Below are positions 1 through 6,720 of a stretch of DNA of 7,060 nucleotides, in pieces. The first letter of the stretch is position 1. Each line of letters starts with the position of its first letter. The DNA comes from Gammaproteobacteria bacterium (lineage in GTDB: Bacteria; Pseudomonadota; Gammaproteobacteria; Pseudomonadales; Pseudohongiellaceae): assembly GCA_016762975.1 (NCBI GenBank), contig JAESUV010000231.1, positions 3,229 to 10,288 on the forward strand, written 5' to 3'. Below the pieces are notes generated by a model. That model was not told where the DNA came from. It did no database searches and saw only the letters and a list, made by a program, of their open reading frames with translations. The position numbers and the translations under genes were made by a program.

Positions 1-2765
1 CCCTCGGCGATGATATAGCCACCACCACTGCCGCCTTCCGGGCCTAAGTCGACGACCCAATCGGCGGTCTTGACTACGTCTAGATTGTGTTCGATGACGA
101 CGATGGTATTACCCGCGTCGCGAAGATGATGAAGCACCTTGAGCAGTTGCCGGATGTCTTGGAAATGCAGCCCTGTCGTGGGTTCATCGAGAATGTACAG
201 GGTCTTTCCGGTGTCTCGCTTGGAGAGTTCTCGCGAAAGCTTGACACGTTGCGCCTCACCGCCGGAGAGTGTGGTCGCTGCCTGTCCTAGGCAGACGTAG
301 GAGAGACCTACCTCCATGAGTGTCTGAAGTTTTCGTGCTATGGCCGGCACGGCATCGAAAAACACGCGTGCGTCTTCGATGGTCATATTTAATACTTCGT
401 TGATATTCTTACCCTTGTACTTCACTTCTAGAGTTTCGCGGTTGTAGCGCTTGCTGTGGCAAACCTCGCAGGCCACATAGACATCAGGTAGAAAATGCAT
501 CTCTACCTTTACTAGGCCGTCTCCCTGGCATGCCTCGCAGCGACCGCCTTTTACATTGAAGCTAAAGCGACCGGGCTTGTAGCCACGCGTTCGTGCCTCT
601 TGGGTGCCGGCGAAGAGTTCTCGTACCGGCGTGAAGATGCCAGTATAGGTTGCGGGGTTCGAGCGCGGCGTTCTGCCGATGGGGCTTTGATCTATGTCTA
701 CTACCTTGTCTAACTGGTCCAGCCCAATTATTTCTTCATAGGGCGATGGATTGAGAGTGGTAGCCTTGTTCAGTTTCGTAGCAGTGATTGGGTATAGCGT
801 GTTGTTGATCAGTGTAGATTTTCCCGATCCAGATACACCGGTGATACAGGTGAATAAGCCTAGGGGAATTGTTAGGTCTATCTTCTGCAGATTATTGCCA
901 GTCGCGCCCTTTAGGGTGAGTAACTTCGTATCGTCGTAGGGCGTGCGATTCTTCGGTATCTCAATTTTTTCTACACCGGAGAGGAATTTCCCGGTTAGGG
1001 ATTCCTTCGAATTTTTGATGTCCTCAAGTGTACCCTCGGCGACTATTTCGCCGCCGTGCACACCTGCGCCAGGGCCGATGTCGATGATGTGATCTGCGCT
1101 CGCGATCGCTTCCTCGTCGTGTTCTACCACTATCACCGTGTTACCTAGATCGCGAAGGTGAAAGAGGGTATTCAGAAGGCGGCCATTGTCGCGCTGATGC
1201 AGGCCAATAGAGGGCTCGTCAAGAATATACATCACCCCCACTAGTCCGGCGCCAATCTGACTGGCGAGGCGAATGCGCTGTGCCTCTCCACCGGAGAGTG
1301 TGTCTGCGCTGCGATTCAGCGTGAGGTAGTTTAGGCCCACATCGATCAAGAATTTTAGCCGATCTTGTAGCTCCTTTAGAATCTTATCTGCGATCTGAGC
1401 GCGGGTGCCGGAGAGCGTGAGCTTTTTAAAATAGTCTGCCGACTCTGCTACTGTCATTGCGGTGATGGTGGGTAGGTTTAACCCTTTGATTAGCACGTGA
1501 CGTGCGTCTTTCTTCAGGCGCGTGCCGCTGCAGTCCGGACAGGATTGCGAGCTAAGGTATTTAGCCAGTTCCTCGCGGACATGATTCGACTCTGTCTCGC
1601 GGTAGCGACGCTCCATGTTAGGCAAGATGCCTTCGAAGGGGTAGCTGCGTGTGATTGTGTCGCCACGATCGTTTACATAGTGAAAGTCGATTACATCTTT
1701 GCCGCTTCCCCTGAGAATGAAGCTCTGGTGCTTCTTGGAAAGCTCCTTAAAGGGAGTCTCGACTGTGAAGCCGTAGTGAGCTGCCAGGGAGGTGAGCATC
1801 TGAAAATAGTAGATGTTGCGACGGTCCCAGCCACGAATCGCGCCTTCGGCGAGTGCCAAGGTCTCGTCGGTAATGATGCGGCTCTCGTCGAAAAACTGTT
1901 TTACCCCTAAGCCATCACAGGTGGAGCAGGCGCCGGCGGGGTTATTGAAGGAGAATAGCCTCGGTTCTAGCTCCGAGATGCTGTGTCCGCATTGTGGGCA
2001 GGCAAACAAGGAAGAGAACACCAGGTCATCCTGCTGTTCTTCGCCATCTTCACCGGTAATGCTGACCAGTGCTAAGCCGTCGGCCAATTGAATGGCGGTC
2101 TCGAAGCTCTCTGCGAGGCGCTGTTCCAGGTCGGGCTTGATCTTCAAGCGGTCGACCACCACGTCGATGGAGTGCTTCTTGTTCTTCTCTAACTCCGGTG
2201 GAAACTCTAATTCACACACGAGTCCATCGACTCTGGCGCGTATGAAGCCGCTGCTGTTCAATTCGCTGAAGACGTGAAGGTGTTCTCCCTTGCGCTCACG
2301 GACAATGGGCGCGAGCACCATGATACGGGTGCCTTCGGGAAGAGCCATGACATTGTCGACCATCTGGCTGACGGTCTGGGCCTGTAGCTTTATGTTGTGT
2401 TCTGGGCAATGCGGCTCTCCCACGCGGGCGAAGAGTAGTCGCAGGTAATCGTAAATCTCGGTAATCGTGCCCACGGTGGAACGTGGATTGTGGGACGTGG
2501 ATTTTTGCTCGATGGAAATCGCCGGCGATAGACCCTCGATATGGTCGATATCCGGTTTCTCCATCATCGATAGGAACTGACGCGCATAGGTCGAAAGCGA
2601 CTCTACATAACGGCGTTGGCCCTCGGCATATAGGGTGTCGAATGCCAGTGATGACTTGCCAGAACCGGACAATCCGGTGATGACTACGAGCTTGTTGCGA
2701 GGGATAGTGAGGTTAATATTCTTGAGATTATGGGTGCGTGCACCCCGTATGATAATCGAATCCAT
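1..2765 (-). CDS. uvrA: Excinuclease ABC subunit A (UvrA), 3' end cut by window edge
   Basis: UvrA is the DNA-damage-sensing ATPase of nucleotide excision repair. As a dimer it loads UvrB onto lesions and then leaves. I read one open frame of 921 codons from ATG at 2765 down to the left edge. The first ABC half has Walker A GLSGSGKSS at about residues 31-39, a zinc-binding CPQC at 256-259 paired with CSTC further on, and signature LSGGEAQRI near 490. The second half has Walker A GVSGSGKST near 643, a CEAC zinc motif at 743-746 paired with CEVC, and LSGGEAQRV near 833, followed by ILDEPTTGLH. These positions fall within about three residues of those in the 940-residue E. coli protein, so only about 25 C-terminal residues are missing and nothing looks broken. 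The start MDSIIIRGARTHNLKNI matches the family N-terminus. The Shine-Dalgarno is weak (GTGAG). It is divergent from ssb, a common gammaproteobacterial arrangement. Confidence 0.98.
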   Translation of the reverse strand, partial: MDSIIIRGARTHNLKNINLTIPRNKLVVITGLSGSGKSSLAFDTLYAEGQRRYVESLSTYARQFLSMMEKPDIDHIEGLSPAISIEQKSTSHNPRSTVGTITEIYDYLRLLFARVGEPHCPEHNIKLQAQTVSQMVDNVMALPEGTRIMVLAPIVRERKGEHLHVFSELNSSGFIRARVDGLVCELEFPPELEKNKKHSIDVVVDRLKIKPDLEQRLAESFETAIQLADGLALVSITGEDGEEQQDDLVFSSLFACPQCGHSISELEPRLFSFNNPAGACSTCDGLGVKQFFDESRIITDETLALAEGAIRGWDRRNIYYFQMLTSLAAHYGFTVETPFKELSKKHQSFILRGSGKDVIDFHYVNDRGDTITRSYPFEGILPNMERRYRETESNHVREELAKYLSSQSCPDCSGTRLKKDARHVLIKGLNLPTITAMTVAESADYFKKLTLSGTRAQIADKILKELQDRLKFLIDVGLNYLTLNRSADTLSGGEAQRIRLASQIGAGLVGVMYILDEPSIGLHQRDNGRLLNTLFHLRDLGNTVIVVEHDEEAIASADHIIDIGPGAGVHGGEIVAEGTLEDIKNSKESLTGKFLSGVEKIEIPKNRTPYDDTKLLTLKGATGNNLQKIDLTIPLGLFTCITGVSGSGKSTLINNTLYPITATKLNKATTLNPSPYEEIIGLDQLDKVVDIDQSPIGRTPRSNPATYTGIFTPVRELFAGTQEARTRGYKPGRFSFNVKGGRCEACQGDGLVKVEMHFLPDVYVACEVCHSKRYNRETLEVKYKGKNINEVLNMTIEDARVFFDAVPAIARKLQTLMEVGLSYVCLGQAATTLSGGEAQRVKLSRELSKRDTGKTLYILDEPTTGLHFQDIRQLLKVLHHLRDAGNTIVVIEHNLDVVKTADWVVDLGPEGGSGGGYIIAE

Positions 2766-2910
2766 GATTCACTCACTGCGATAGGCGGAACCGAGCATTA
2801 TCGACAATTACGTAGGCAGGAGTAAAGGACAGCTTGCGGATTATCGCAATGAAGTTTATTTCCGCGAAAATTTCTAATGAGTGCGGGCTTGATATACACT
2901 TAGTCGAAGT

Positions 2911-2939
2911 TCTGGATCGGTTTCAGGCTCTAATATAAT
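2911..2939 (+). promoter_or_regulatory. Probable sigma-70 promoter of ssb
   Basis: A perfect -10 hexamer TATAAT lies at 2934-2939. The sequence 17 bp upstream (TCTGGA, 2911-2916) is only a poor -35 match, and there is no extended -10 TG. Transcription would begin around 2946, giving a leader of nearly 90 nucleotides before the ssb start. It is the only near-consensus -10 I see between uvrA and ssb on this strand. The assignment is from sequence alone. Confidence 0.45.
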
Positions 2940-3018
2940 GGCGATGCTACCCCCACAATTGTAGGTCCTAATCTAGGCTCTACTAGGGGTGCTAATAGTA
3001 ATACAACGGGTTTTAGTC

Positions 3019-3025
3019 GGGGGAG
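3019..3025 (+). promoter_or_regulatory. Ribosome binding site of ssb
   Basis: The purine run GGGGGAG ends seven bases before a GTG codon at 3033. This supports GTG as the true ssb start, since the protein then begins MASRGVNKVILVGNVG, the normal SSB N-terminus. Confidence 0.75.
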
Positions 3026-3032
3026 ATAGATA

Positions 3033-3563
3033 GTGGCAAGTCGAGGTGTAAATAAAGTTATTTTGGTTGGAAACGTAGGCAACGATCCGGAATTCAGGGT
3101 CATGCCAAACGGCAACGGCGTGGCGAATGTCTCTATCGCTACTAGTGAAGCGTGGAAGGATAAGACTACGGGCGAACAGCAGGAAAAAACTGAATGGCAC
3201 CGGGTGATTTTCTTCAACCGTCTCGCCGAGATCGTCGAGCAATACATAAAGAAGGGCAGCAAGCTGTATATAGAGGGTCGTCTGCAGACTCGATCCTGGG
3301 AACAGGACGGTGTTAAGCGCTATACCACTGAAATCGTTGCCTCCGAGATGCAGATGCTAGATTCGCGTGGCGGTGGAAACGCGGGTGATAACTCGTTTGG
3401 TCAGGGCCAAGGCCGGGGTCAAGGTCAAGCTCAAGGTCAACCTCAAGGTCAACCTCAAGGTCAGGGCGGCGGTGCGCCAGCGGCTAGATCTTCCTCTACG
3501 TCTGCAGCGCCACAAGCGGCTCCTGCAAACTTCGATAACTTCGACGACGATATACCTTTCTAG
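3033..3563 (+). CDS. ssb: Single-stranded DNA-binding protein (SSB)
   Basis: SSB coats single-stranded DNA as a tetramer during replication, recombination and repair, and recruits partner enzymes through its acidic tail. The 176-residue product has the OB-fold at about residues 4-110, beginning GVNKVILVGNVGNDPE. The conserved DNA-stacking tryptophans are visible at 41, 54 (TEWHRV) and 89 (RSWEQDG). A low-complexity Gly/Gln/Pro/Ala linker covers roughly 112-166, and the tip NFDDDIPF (169-176) is the canonical partner-binding peptide. Length is close to the 178 residues of E. coli SSB. Translation starts at GTG behind a strong Shine-Dalgarno. The linker is partly built from 12-bp DNA repeats (listed separately). 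A stem-loop follows the stop, so ssb is probably monocistronic. Confidence 0.97.
   Translation: MASRGVNKVILVGNVGNDPEFRVMPNGNGVANVSIATSEAWKDKTTGEQQEKTEWHRVIFFNRLAEIVEQYIKKGSKLYIEGRLQTRSWEQDGVKRYTTEIVASEMQMLDSRGGGNAGDNSFGQGQGRGQGQAQGQPQGQPQGQGGGAPAARSSSTSAAPQAAPANFDNFDDDIPF
3421..3466 (+). repeat. 12-bp tandem repeat inside the ssb linker
   Basis: Almost four head-to-tail copies of a 12-bp unit, AAGGTCAACCTC or a one-base variant, begin at 3421, 3433, 3445 and 3457; the last copy is partial. The period is a multiple of three, so the frame is kept and the protein reads as repeated Gln-Gly-Gln-(Ala/Pro). Copies 2 and 3 are identical, suggesting recent slippage. The flanking DNA at 3399-3420 codes for a similar GQGQGRGQ stretch with more diverged bases. 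Confidence 0.9.
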
Positions 3564-3595
3564 GCAGATTCACTCTGAATTTTGTCGGAATATTC

Positions 3596-3630
3596 TTGAG
3601 ATAGCTCGCTTTACAGGCGGGCTATCTCAA
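3596..3630 (+). terminator. Stem-loop after ssb, probable terminator
   Basis: TTGAGATAGCTCGC (3596-3609) pairs with GCGGGCTATCTCAA (3617-3630) around the seven-base loop TTTACAG. The 14-bp stem has a single G-T wobble. It lies 33 bp past the ssb stop. No T-run follows on either strand, so it is not a textbook intrinsic terminator; it may instead protect the 3' end of the ssb transcript or act with Rho. Confidence 0.55.
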
Positions 3631-3687
3631 CTAGCGCGGAACCGCATCGCATTTTCCTGAAATCATCCCCTGATCAGTTGGCAACAA

Positions 3688-3701
3688 TGGGCTATAGCCC
3701 A
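3688..3701. repeat. Perfect 14-bp palindrome
   Basis: TGGGCTATAGCCCA is a perfect inverted repeat with no spacer, in the gap between ssb and the RmlD-like gene and about 90 bp before the preferred GTG start. Its position and symmetry would suit a dimeric regulator. A -35-like TTGACT follows at 3710-3715, but I see no -10 at the right distance, so no promoter is called. Confidence 0.5.
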
Positions 3702-3787
3702 GCTTCTGCTTGACTCTAGCCACGTTTGGTCAGACTCTAAGCACTAGATCTCTAACAGCGTATTTTAGTAATGGAAGCCAGTCAGCA

Positions 3788-4723
3788 GTGAAGTTGTTCT
3801 TAGTAGGAGCGAATAGCCCAACAGGCAGAGGATTGATCGAAATTTTGCGGAGAAACAAGATTCGTTTTCTTGCGCCTGCTGATAAGAATTTCGACCCTGT
3901 CAACGCAAGCGCCATCTCTAGAATGGTTGCCGATTTTGCTCCCACTCAACTGGTCAATATGGCCGACTTTATTTCTAGGAACCACAGTGCGCTAAAGCGG
4001 GCAGAGTCCTCCGAAAAGCGTTGTGAACGCATCAATGCCTTGCTGCCTGCTACGTTGGCCGAGACCTGTAGTCAGCTCGATATTCCCATGCTGCATCTGT
4101 CCAATAGCTATGTGTTCGATGGCGAGAAGAAACTGGGTTACAACGAGAATGACGAAACAAATCCGAAGGGCGTCTATGGATACTACTCGCTGGCAGGCGA
4201 GGAGGCTGTAAGAAAGCATCCATCGCATATAATCATGCGTTCAGGCTGGCTGTTCGGAAGGCACAAAATAGGCTTAATCAAATCTTGGATTCGTACCATT
4301 AAAAATCACCACGGCGAATTGACGGTTTCTCGCCGTCGATTCAGTCCAACGTCAACTGACGATATGGCCTCGGCGATATTGGCCGTCACTCAGCAGGTGG
4401 ACTGTGATGCGAATGTCTGGGGTACTTATCACTACAGCGGATTGGAGAGTAAGAAGGAAATAGAGTTCGCACGGCAGATCCTCAAGTACGCCGCTAATCA
4501 CGATGAAGAAGTTTATCAGCTGTTGGAGAATACTAAGATTCGGGAAAATCTACCGCGGCTGCCAGAATTACCCAATTCTACGCTTTCCAGTAAGAAAATA
4601 TTCGATACCTTTGGCATTAAGCAGAAGTCCTGGCACGGAGATTTGCAGGAAACTATTAAGACCTTGTATGTCGGTCGCCTTCGAAATGGGCCAGACGAAT
4701 CGGATAGTGACATCATCTCATGA
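3788..4723 (+). CDS. RmlD-like extended SDR / sugar-nucleotide-binding protein with altered active site
   Basis: The 311-residue product resembles dTDP-4-dehydrorhamnose reductase (RmlD), an NAD(P)-dependent extended SDR. Visible landmarks are a Rossmann beta strand and glycine-rich loop VKLFLVGANSPTGRG (1-15), the LSNSYVFDG strand (104-112) matching RmlD ISTDYVFDG, the DETNPKGVYGYYSLAGE segment (122-138) matching NPLNVYGRSKLAGE, RSGWLFG (151-157), and FSPTSTDDMASAI (185-197). Of the RmlD Thr-Tyr-Lys catalytic set, only the Tyr (Y130) remains; Thr is Asn106 and Lys is Ser134. Oxidoreductase activity is therefore doubtful, and a binding or altered catalytic role is possible. I prefer GTG at 3788, with GGAAG ten bases upstream, because the fold begins there; an upstream in-frame TTG at 3710 would add 26 residues unlike the family. 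The C-terminal tail is acidic. moeA follows after 29 bp. The substrate cannot be told from sequence. Confidence 0.85.
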   Translation: MKLFLVGANSPTGRGLIEILRRNKIRFLAPADKNFDPVNASAISRMVADFAPTQLVNMADFISRNHSALKRAESSEKRCERINALLPATLAETCSQLDIPMLHLSNSYVFDGEKKLGYNENDETNPKGVYGYYSLAGEEAVRKHPSHIIMRSGWLFGRHKIGLIKSWIRTIKNHHGELTVSRRRFSPTSTDDMASAILAVTQQVDCDANVWGTYHYSGLESKKEIEFARQILKYAANHDEEVYQLLENTKIRENLPRLPELPNSTLSSKKIFDTFGIKQKSWHGDLQETIKTLYVGRLRNGPDESDSDIIS

Positions 4724-4752
4724 CTGTCCACCCTTTGAGCATAAGCTAAGAC

Positions 4753-5967
4753 ATGTCTCTGACGCCAATTGACACAGCCCTCGAACAACTAGTGCCGCTG
4801 TTACCGTTGATAGCGGAGAAGGAGCGCGTGCTTTTAGAGCAGGCTGCAGGAAGAGTCTTGTTTGATGACTGTGTGTCTCCAATTAATGTCCCTGGGCACT
4901 GCAATAGCGCGATGGACGGCTATGCACTGAAAAGCAGCGATCTAAAATCCGCAAATACCCAGCTGAAGATCACCCAGAGAATTGCAGCGGGTGAAGTGGG
5001 TGGGCCGCTAAATTCGGGCGAGGCCGCACGTATTTTTACAGGCGCCCCAGTGCCAGCGGGTGCAGATGCCGTAGTAATGCAGGAGAACTGCAAAGTCAGT
5101 GACGGTGTACTTAGCGTGCTACAACCGCAGGTACATTCGGGCGAGAACTTGCGGCAGGCAGGAGACGATATACAAGCTGGTGCGTTGATGTTGGCGAAGG
5201 GTCATCGGCTAAAGCCGCAAGACATCGGCTTGCTTGCCTCCATTGGCTTGATGTCAGTCAATGTTACGCGAAGACTACGAGTGAGCCTGTTAACGACCGG
5301 CGATGAATTAGTGCAACCTGGCACTCAATTAGATGCTGGTCAGATTTACAATTCAAATTACTTCACACTGCATGTTCTATTGAAAGGCTTGCAGGTAGAC
5401 GTGCTCGATTGCGGCGTAGTGGCGGATGATTTCGAGGGAACACGGCAAGCACTTATAGCTGCAGCCGCGACGAGTGACTGTGTAATAACGACCGGCGGGG
5501 TGTCCGTTGGTGAGGAAGATCATGTGAAGGCTGTGGTCGAGCAAGAAGGCGAGCTACAGTTGTGGAAGTTGGCCATAAAGCCGGGTAAGCCTCTGGCCTG
5601 TGGCAAGATCGCCGCGACTCAATTCTTCGGCCTGCCCGGTAATCCTGTTTCTGCTTTCGTTACCTTCGCGTTGGTGGTTCGGCCCTGCCTGCTGCATATG
5701 TCAGGGGTTAAGAAAACCGCGCCGAATACATTTCGAGTAGCAGCTGGCTTTTCAGCTGCCAAATCAGGAGAGCGACGGGAATATCTGCGTTGTCAGTTAG
5801 CGCAAGATGCGGCTGGGGTGACTTCCCTGCAGCCACTACGAAACCAAAGCTCAGGAGTGGCTACGTCGCTGAGCCAGGCAGACGGCTTAGGTGTCGTCCC
5901 ACCCTATACAGCGGTGGCTATCGGCGATAATCTTGAATTCATTCCCTTTTCAGAACTATTGAACTAA
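4753..5967 (+). CDS. moeA: Molybdopterin molybdenumtransferase MoeA
   Basis: MoeA catalyses the last common step of molybdenum cofactor synthesis: it inserts molybdate into adenylylated molybdopterin in the cytoplasm, releasing AMP. The 404-residue product has the usual length and domain order. The N-terminal part holds VPGHCNSAMDGYAL (46-59) and the lid region FTGAPVPAGAD (95-105). The MoaB/MogA-like domain holds LLTTGDELVQPG (179-190), ITTGGVSVGEEDHV (245-258), IKPGKP (275-280) and GLPGNPVSA (293-301). A C-terminal beta-barrel domain follows from about 325, including REYLRCQL and the SQADGLGVVP segment. All the main motifs are intact, so it should be active. ATG at 4753 gives the normal N-terminus, although the Shine-Dalgarno (CTAAG) is weak. 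It sits between the RmlD-like gene and a lipoprotein gene with short gaps, suggesting co-transcription. Its usual partners moaB, mobA and moeB are not in the window. Confidence 0.96.
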   Translation: MSLTPIDTALEQLVPLLPLIAEKERVLLEQAAGRVLFDDCVSPINVPGHCNSAMDGYALKSSDLKSANTQLKITQRIAAGEVGGPLNSGEAARIFTGAPVPAGADAVVMQENCKVSDGVLSVLQPQVHSGENLRQAGDDIQAGALMLAKGHRLKPQDIGLLASIGLMSVNVTRRLRVSLLTTGDELVQPGTQLDAGQIYNSNYFTLHVLLKGLQVDVLDCGVVADDFEGTRQALIAAAATSDCVITTGGVSVGEEDHVKAVVEQEGELQLWKLAIKPGKPLACGKIAATQFFGLPGNPVSAFVTFALVVRPCLLHMSGVKKTAPNTFRVAAGFSAAKSGERREYLRCQLAQDAAGVTSLQPLRNQSSGVATSLSQADGLGVVPPYTAVAIGDNLEFIPFSELLN

Positions 5968-5968
5968 T

Positions 5969-5986
5969 TCAGTGACCTGACCCCTA
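5969..5986 (+). repeat. Repeat-like motif at the moeA-lipoprotein junction
   Basis: TCAGTGACCTGACCCCTA fills the gap between the moeA stop and the next gene, and its last base is the first base of the lipoprotein ATG. A shorter version, TCAGTGTCCCCTA, occurs at 6817-6829 immediately before the IS110 remnant; the two share TCAGTG and CCCCTA around a central difference of five bases. The heptamer AATTCAG flanks the first copy at 5966-5972 and 5991-5997. From memory, motifs of this GGGGTCAGGTCACTGA type recur near IS200-like/REP-associated transposases in gammaproteobacteria, but I cannot verify this here. Confidence 0.35.
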
Positions 5987-6720
5987 TGTCAATTCAGCCT
6001 ATTAGGTTTTTATTTTTCCCGCTTGCTGTGCTGCTGTTAAGTAGCTGCCAAGCACCTCCGGCCGAATCGACGGCGGGAGAGCCTCAATCTGTCAACGCTC
6101 CTCTCAGCATTCGGGTGTTGTCAGAGGCCGAGGTGTATTCTGGATCGAGTAGTGCGGATAACCGTGACTCGATTCCGGATATATTGTATGCGGCATTGCA
6201 GGCATTGAGTGAAGATCGACTGCTAACTCCGATTGATGATAATGCGCACAGCCGATTCAAACGCGTGCTCGCTATGGATTCTAGGAATGAACTCGCTCTG
6301 GAGGGGCTGCAAGACATCGTCGTGCGGTATCTACAATTGGCGGGGGAATCGATGCGCCGCGGTATGTTCGATGAGGCAGAGACAATGTTGGGCAGGGCGC
6401 GCTACGTCGACTCGAGTCATCCGGGAATAGCGAATACGGCAGAGGCTCTGCGGCTAGAGATGACTTCTAACGACCTGTTCTTCAAACTGGATTATCCAAT
6501 CTATTCGGCTCATTCTGAGCTGGCTCAGATTGAACTCGCTGATATAGCCAGGCAGACGAGAGAGCACGAAGCCTTCTTTCTGATTGTCGCACCAAATGAT
6601 GACTTAGCGAGATGGATGGTGTCGGTGATGCGCGAGGCGGTACCTGGCTATCGACTGCGCGGCAATATCGAACTCTCCAGCCGTCTCGGCATTCGTCTGC
6701 GGCTACCAAGCGACGAATAG
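5986..6720 (+). CDS. Predicted outer-membrane lipoprotein with TPR-like helices
   Basis: I do not recognise a named family. The 244-residue product opens with a lipoprotein signal peptide: a short charged segment, the hydrophobic core FLFFPLAVLLL, and lipobox LSSC with the acylated cysteine at 21. Residue +2 is Gln rather than Asp, which favours sorting to the outer membrane. A low-complexity stretch (about 22-60) is followed by helices resembling tetratricopeptide repeats at about 66-145, with the pattern GMFDEAETMLGRARYVDSSHPG. The C-terminal segment (about 170-241) looks alpha/beta, with AFFLIVAPNDDLARWMVSVM and GYRLRGNIEL, and may be a small ligand- or protein-binding domain. TPR lipoproteins commonly act as assembly factors or scaffolds, but no specific role can be assigned. 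There is no Shine-Dalgarno before the ATG; the 18 bp from the moeA stop consist largely of a repeat-like motif, so translation may depend on coupling to moeA. Confidence 0.8.
   Translation: MSIQPIRFLFFPLAVLLLSSCQAPPAESTAGEPQSVNAPLSIRVLSEAEVYSGSSSADNRDSIPDILYAALQALSEDRLLTPIDDNAHSRFKRVLAMDSRNELALEGLQDIVVRYLQLAGESMRRGMFDEAETMLGRARYVDSSHPGIANTAEALRLEMTSNDLFFKLDYPIYSAHSELAQIELADIARQTREHEAFFLIVAPNDDLARWMVSVMREAVPGYRLRGNIELSSRLGIRLRLPSDE

Larger units (their letters stand above)
2766..3032. other. Divergent uvrA-ssb control region
   Basis: These 267 bp separate the two divergent repair genes and contain no convincing ORF. The plus strand carries a promoter for ssb, listed separately. For uvrA the best minus-strand candidate is weak: TTGCGA (plus positions 2844-2849) and TTTACT (2821-2826) with a 17-bp spacer, each matching consensus at four of six bases. 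A short palindrome ACAATTGT lies at 2955-2962, just past the predicted ssb transcription start. I looked for a LexA box of the form CTGT-N8-ACAG, known upstream of uvrA and ssb in E. coli, and found none with correct spacing. The nearest is CTG-N9-CAG at 2912-2926, one base too short. Confidence 0.6.

Noticed and set aside
1497..1910. Plus-strand open frame of 137 codons inside uvrA
   Set aside because: It is antisense to a fully conserved part of UvrA and has no recognisable protein features; a reading-frame shadow.
2912..2926. CTG-N9-CAG as a LexA box upstream of ssb
   Set aside because: The gammaproteobacterial LexA site needs CTG-N10-CAG; this has one base fewer and lacks the AT-rich core.
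2930..3262. Minus-strand open frame of 110 codons across the ssb start
   Set aside because: It overlaps the ssb promoter and OB-fold coding region, has no family resemblance, and is best explained as a shadow.
3421..3466. CRISPR-like or other spaced repeat array
   Set aside because: The units are contiguous 12-bp tandem repeats in frame in a coding linker, without spacers.
3367..3660. Plus-strand frame of 97 codons overlapping the ssb 3' end
   Set aside because: Its Val-Lys-Leu-Lys repeats are just the 12-bp ssb repeats read in another frame, and it runs through the stem-loop.
3710..3787. Extended N-terminus of the RmlD-like protein from the TTG at 3710
   Set aside because: The 26 added residues do not resemble the family, and the Rossmann strand begins right at GTG 3788, which has a GGAAG upstream.
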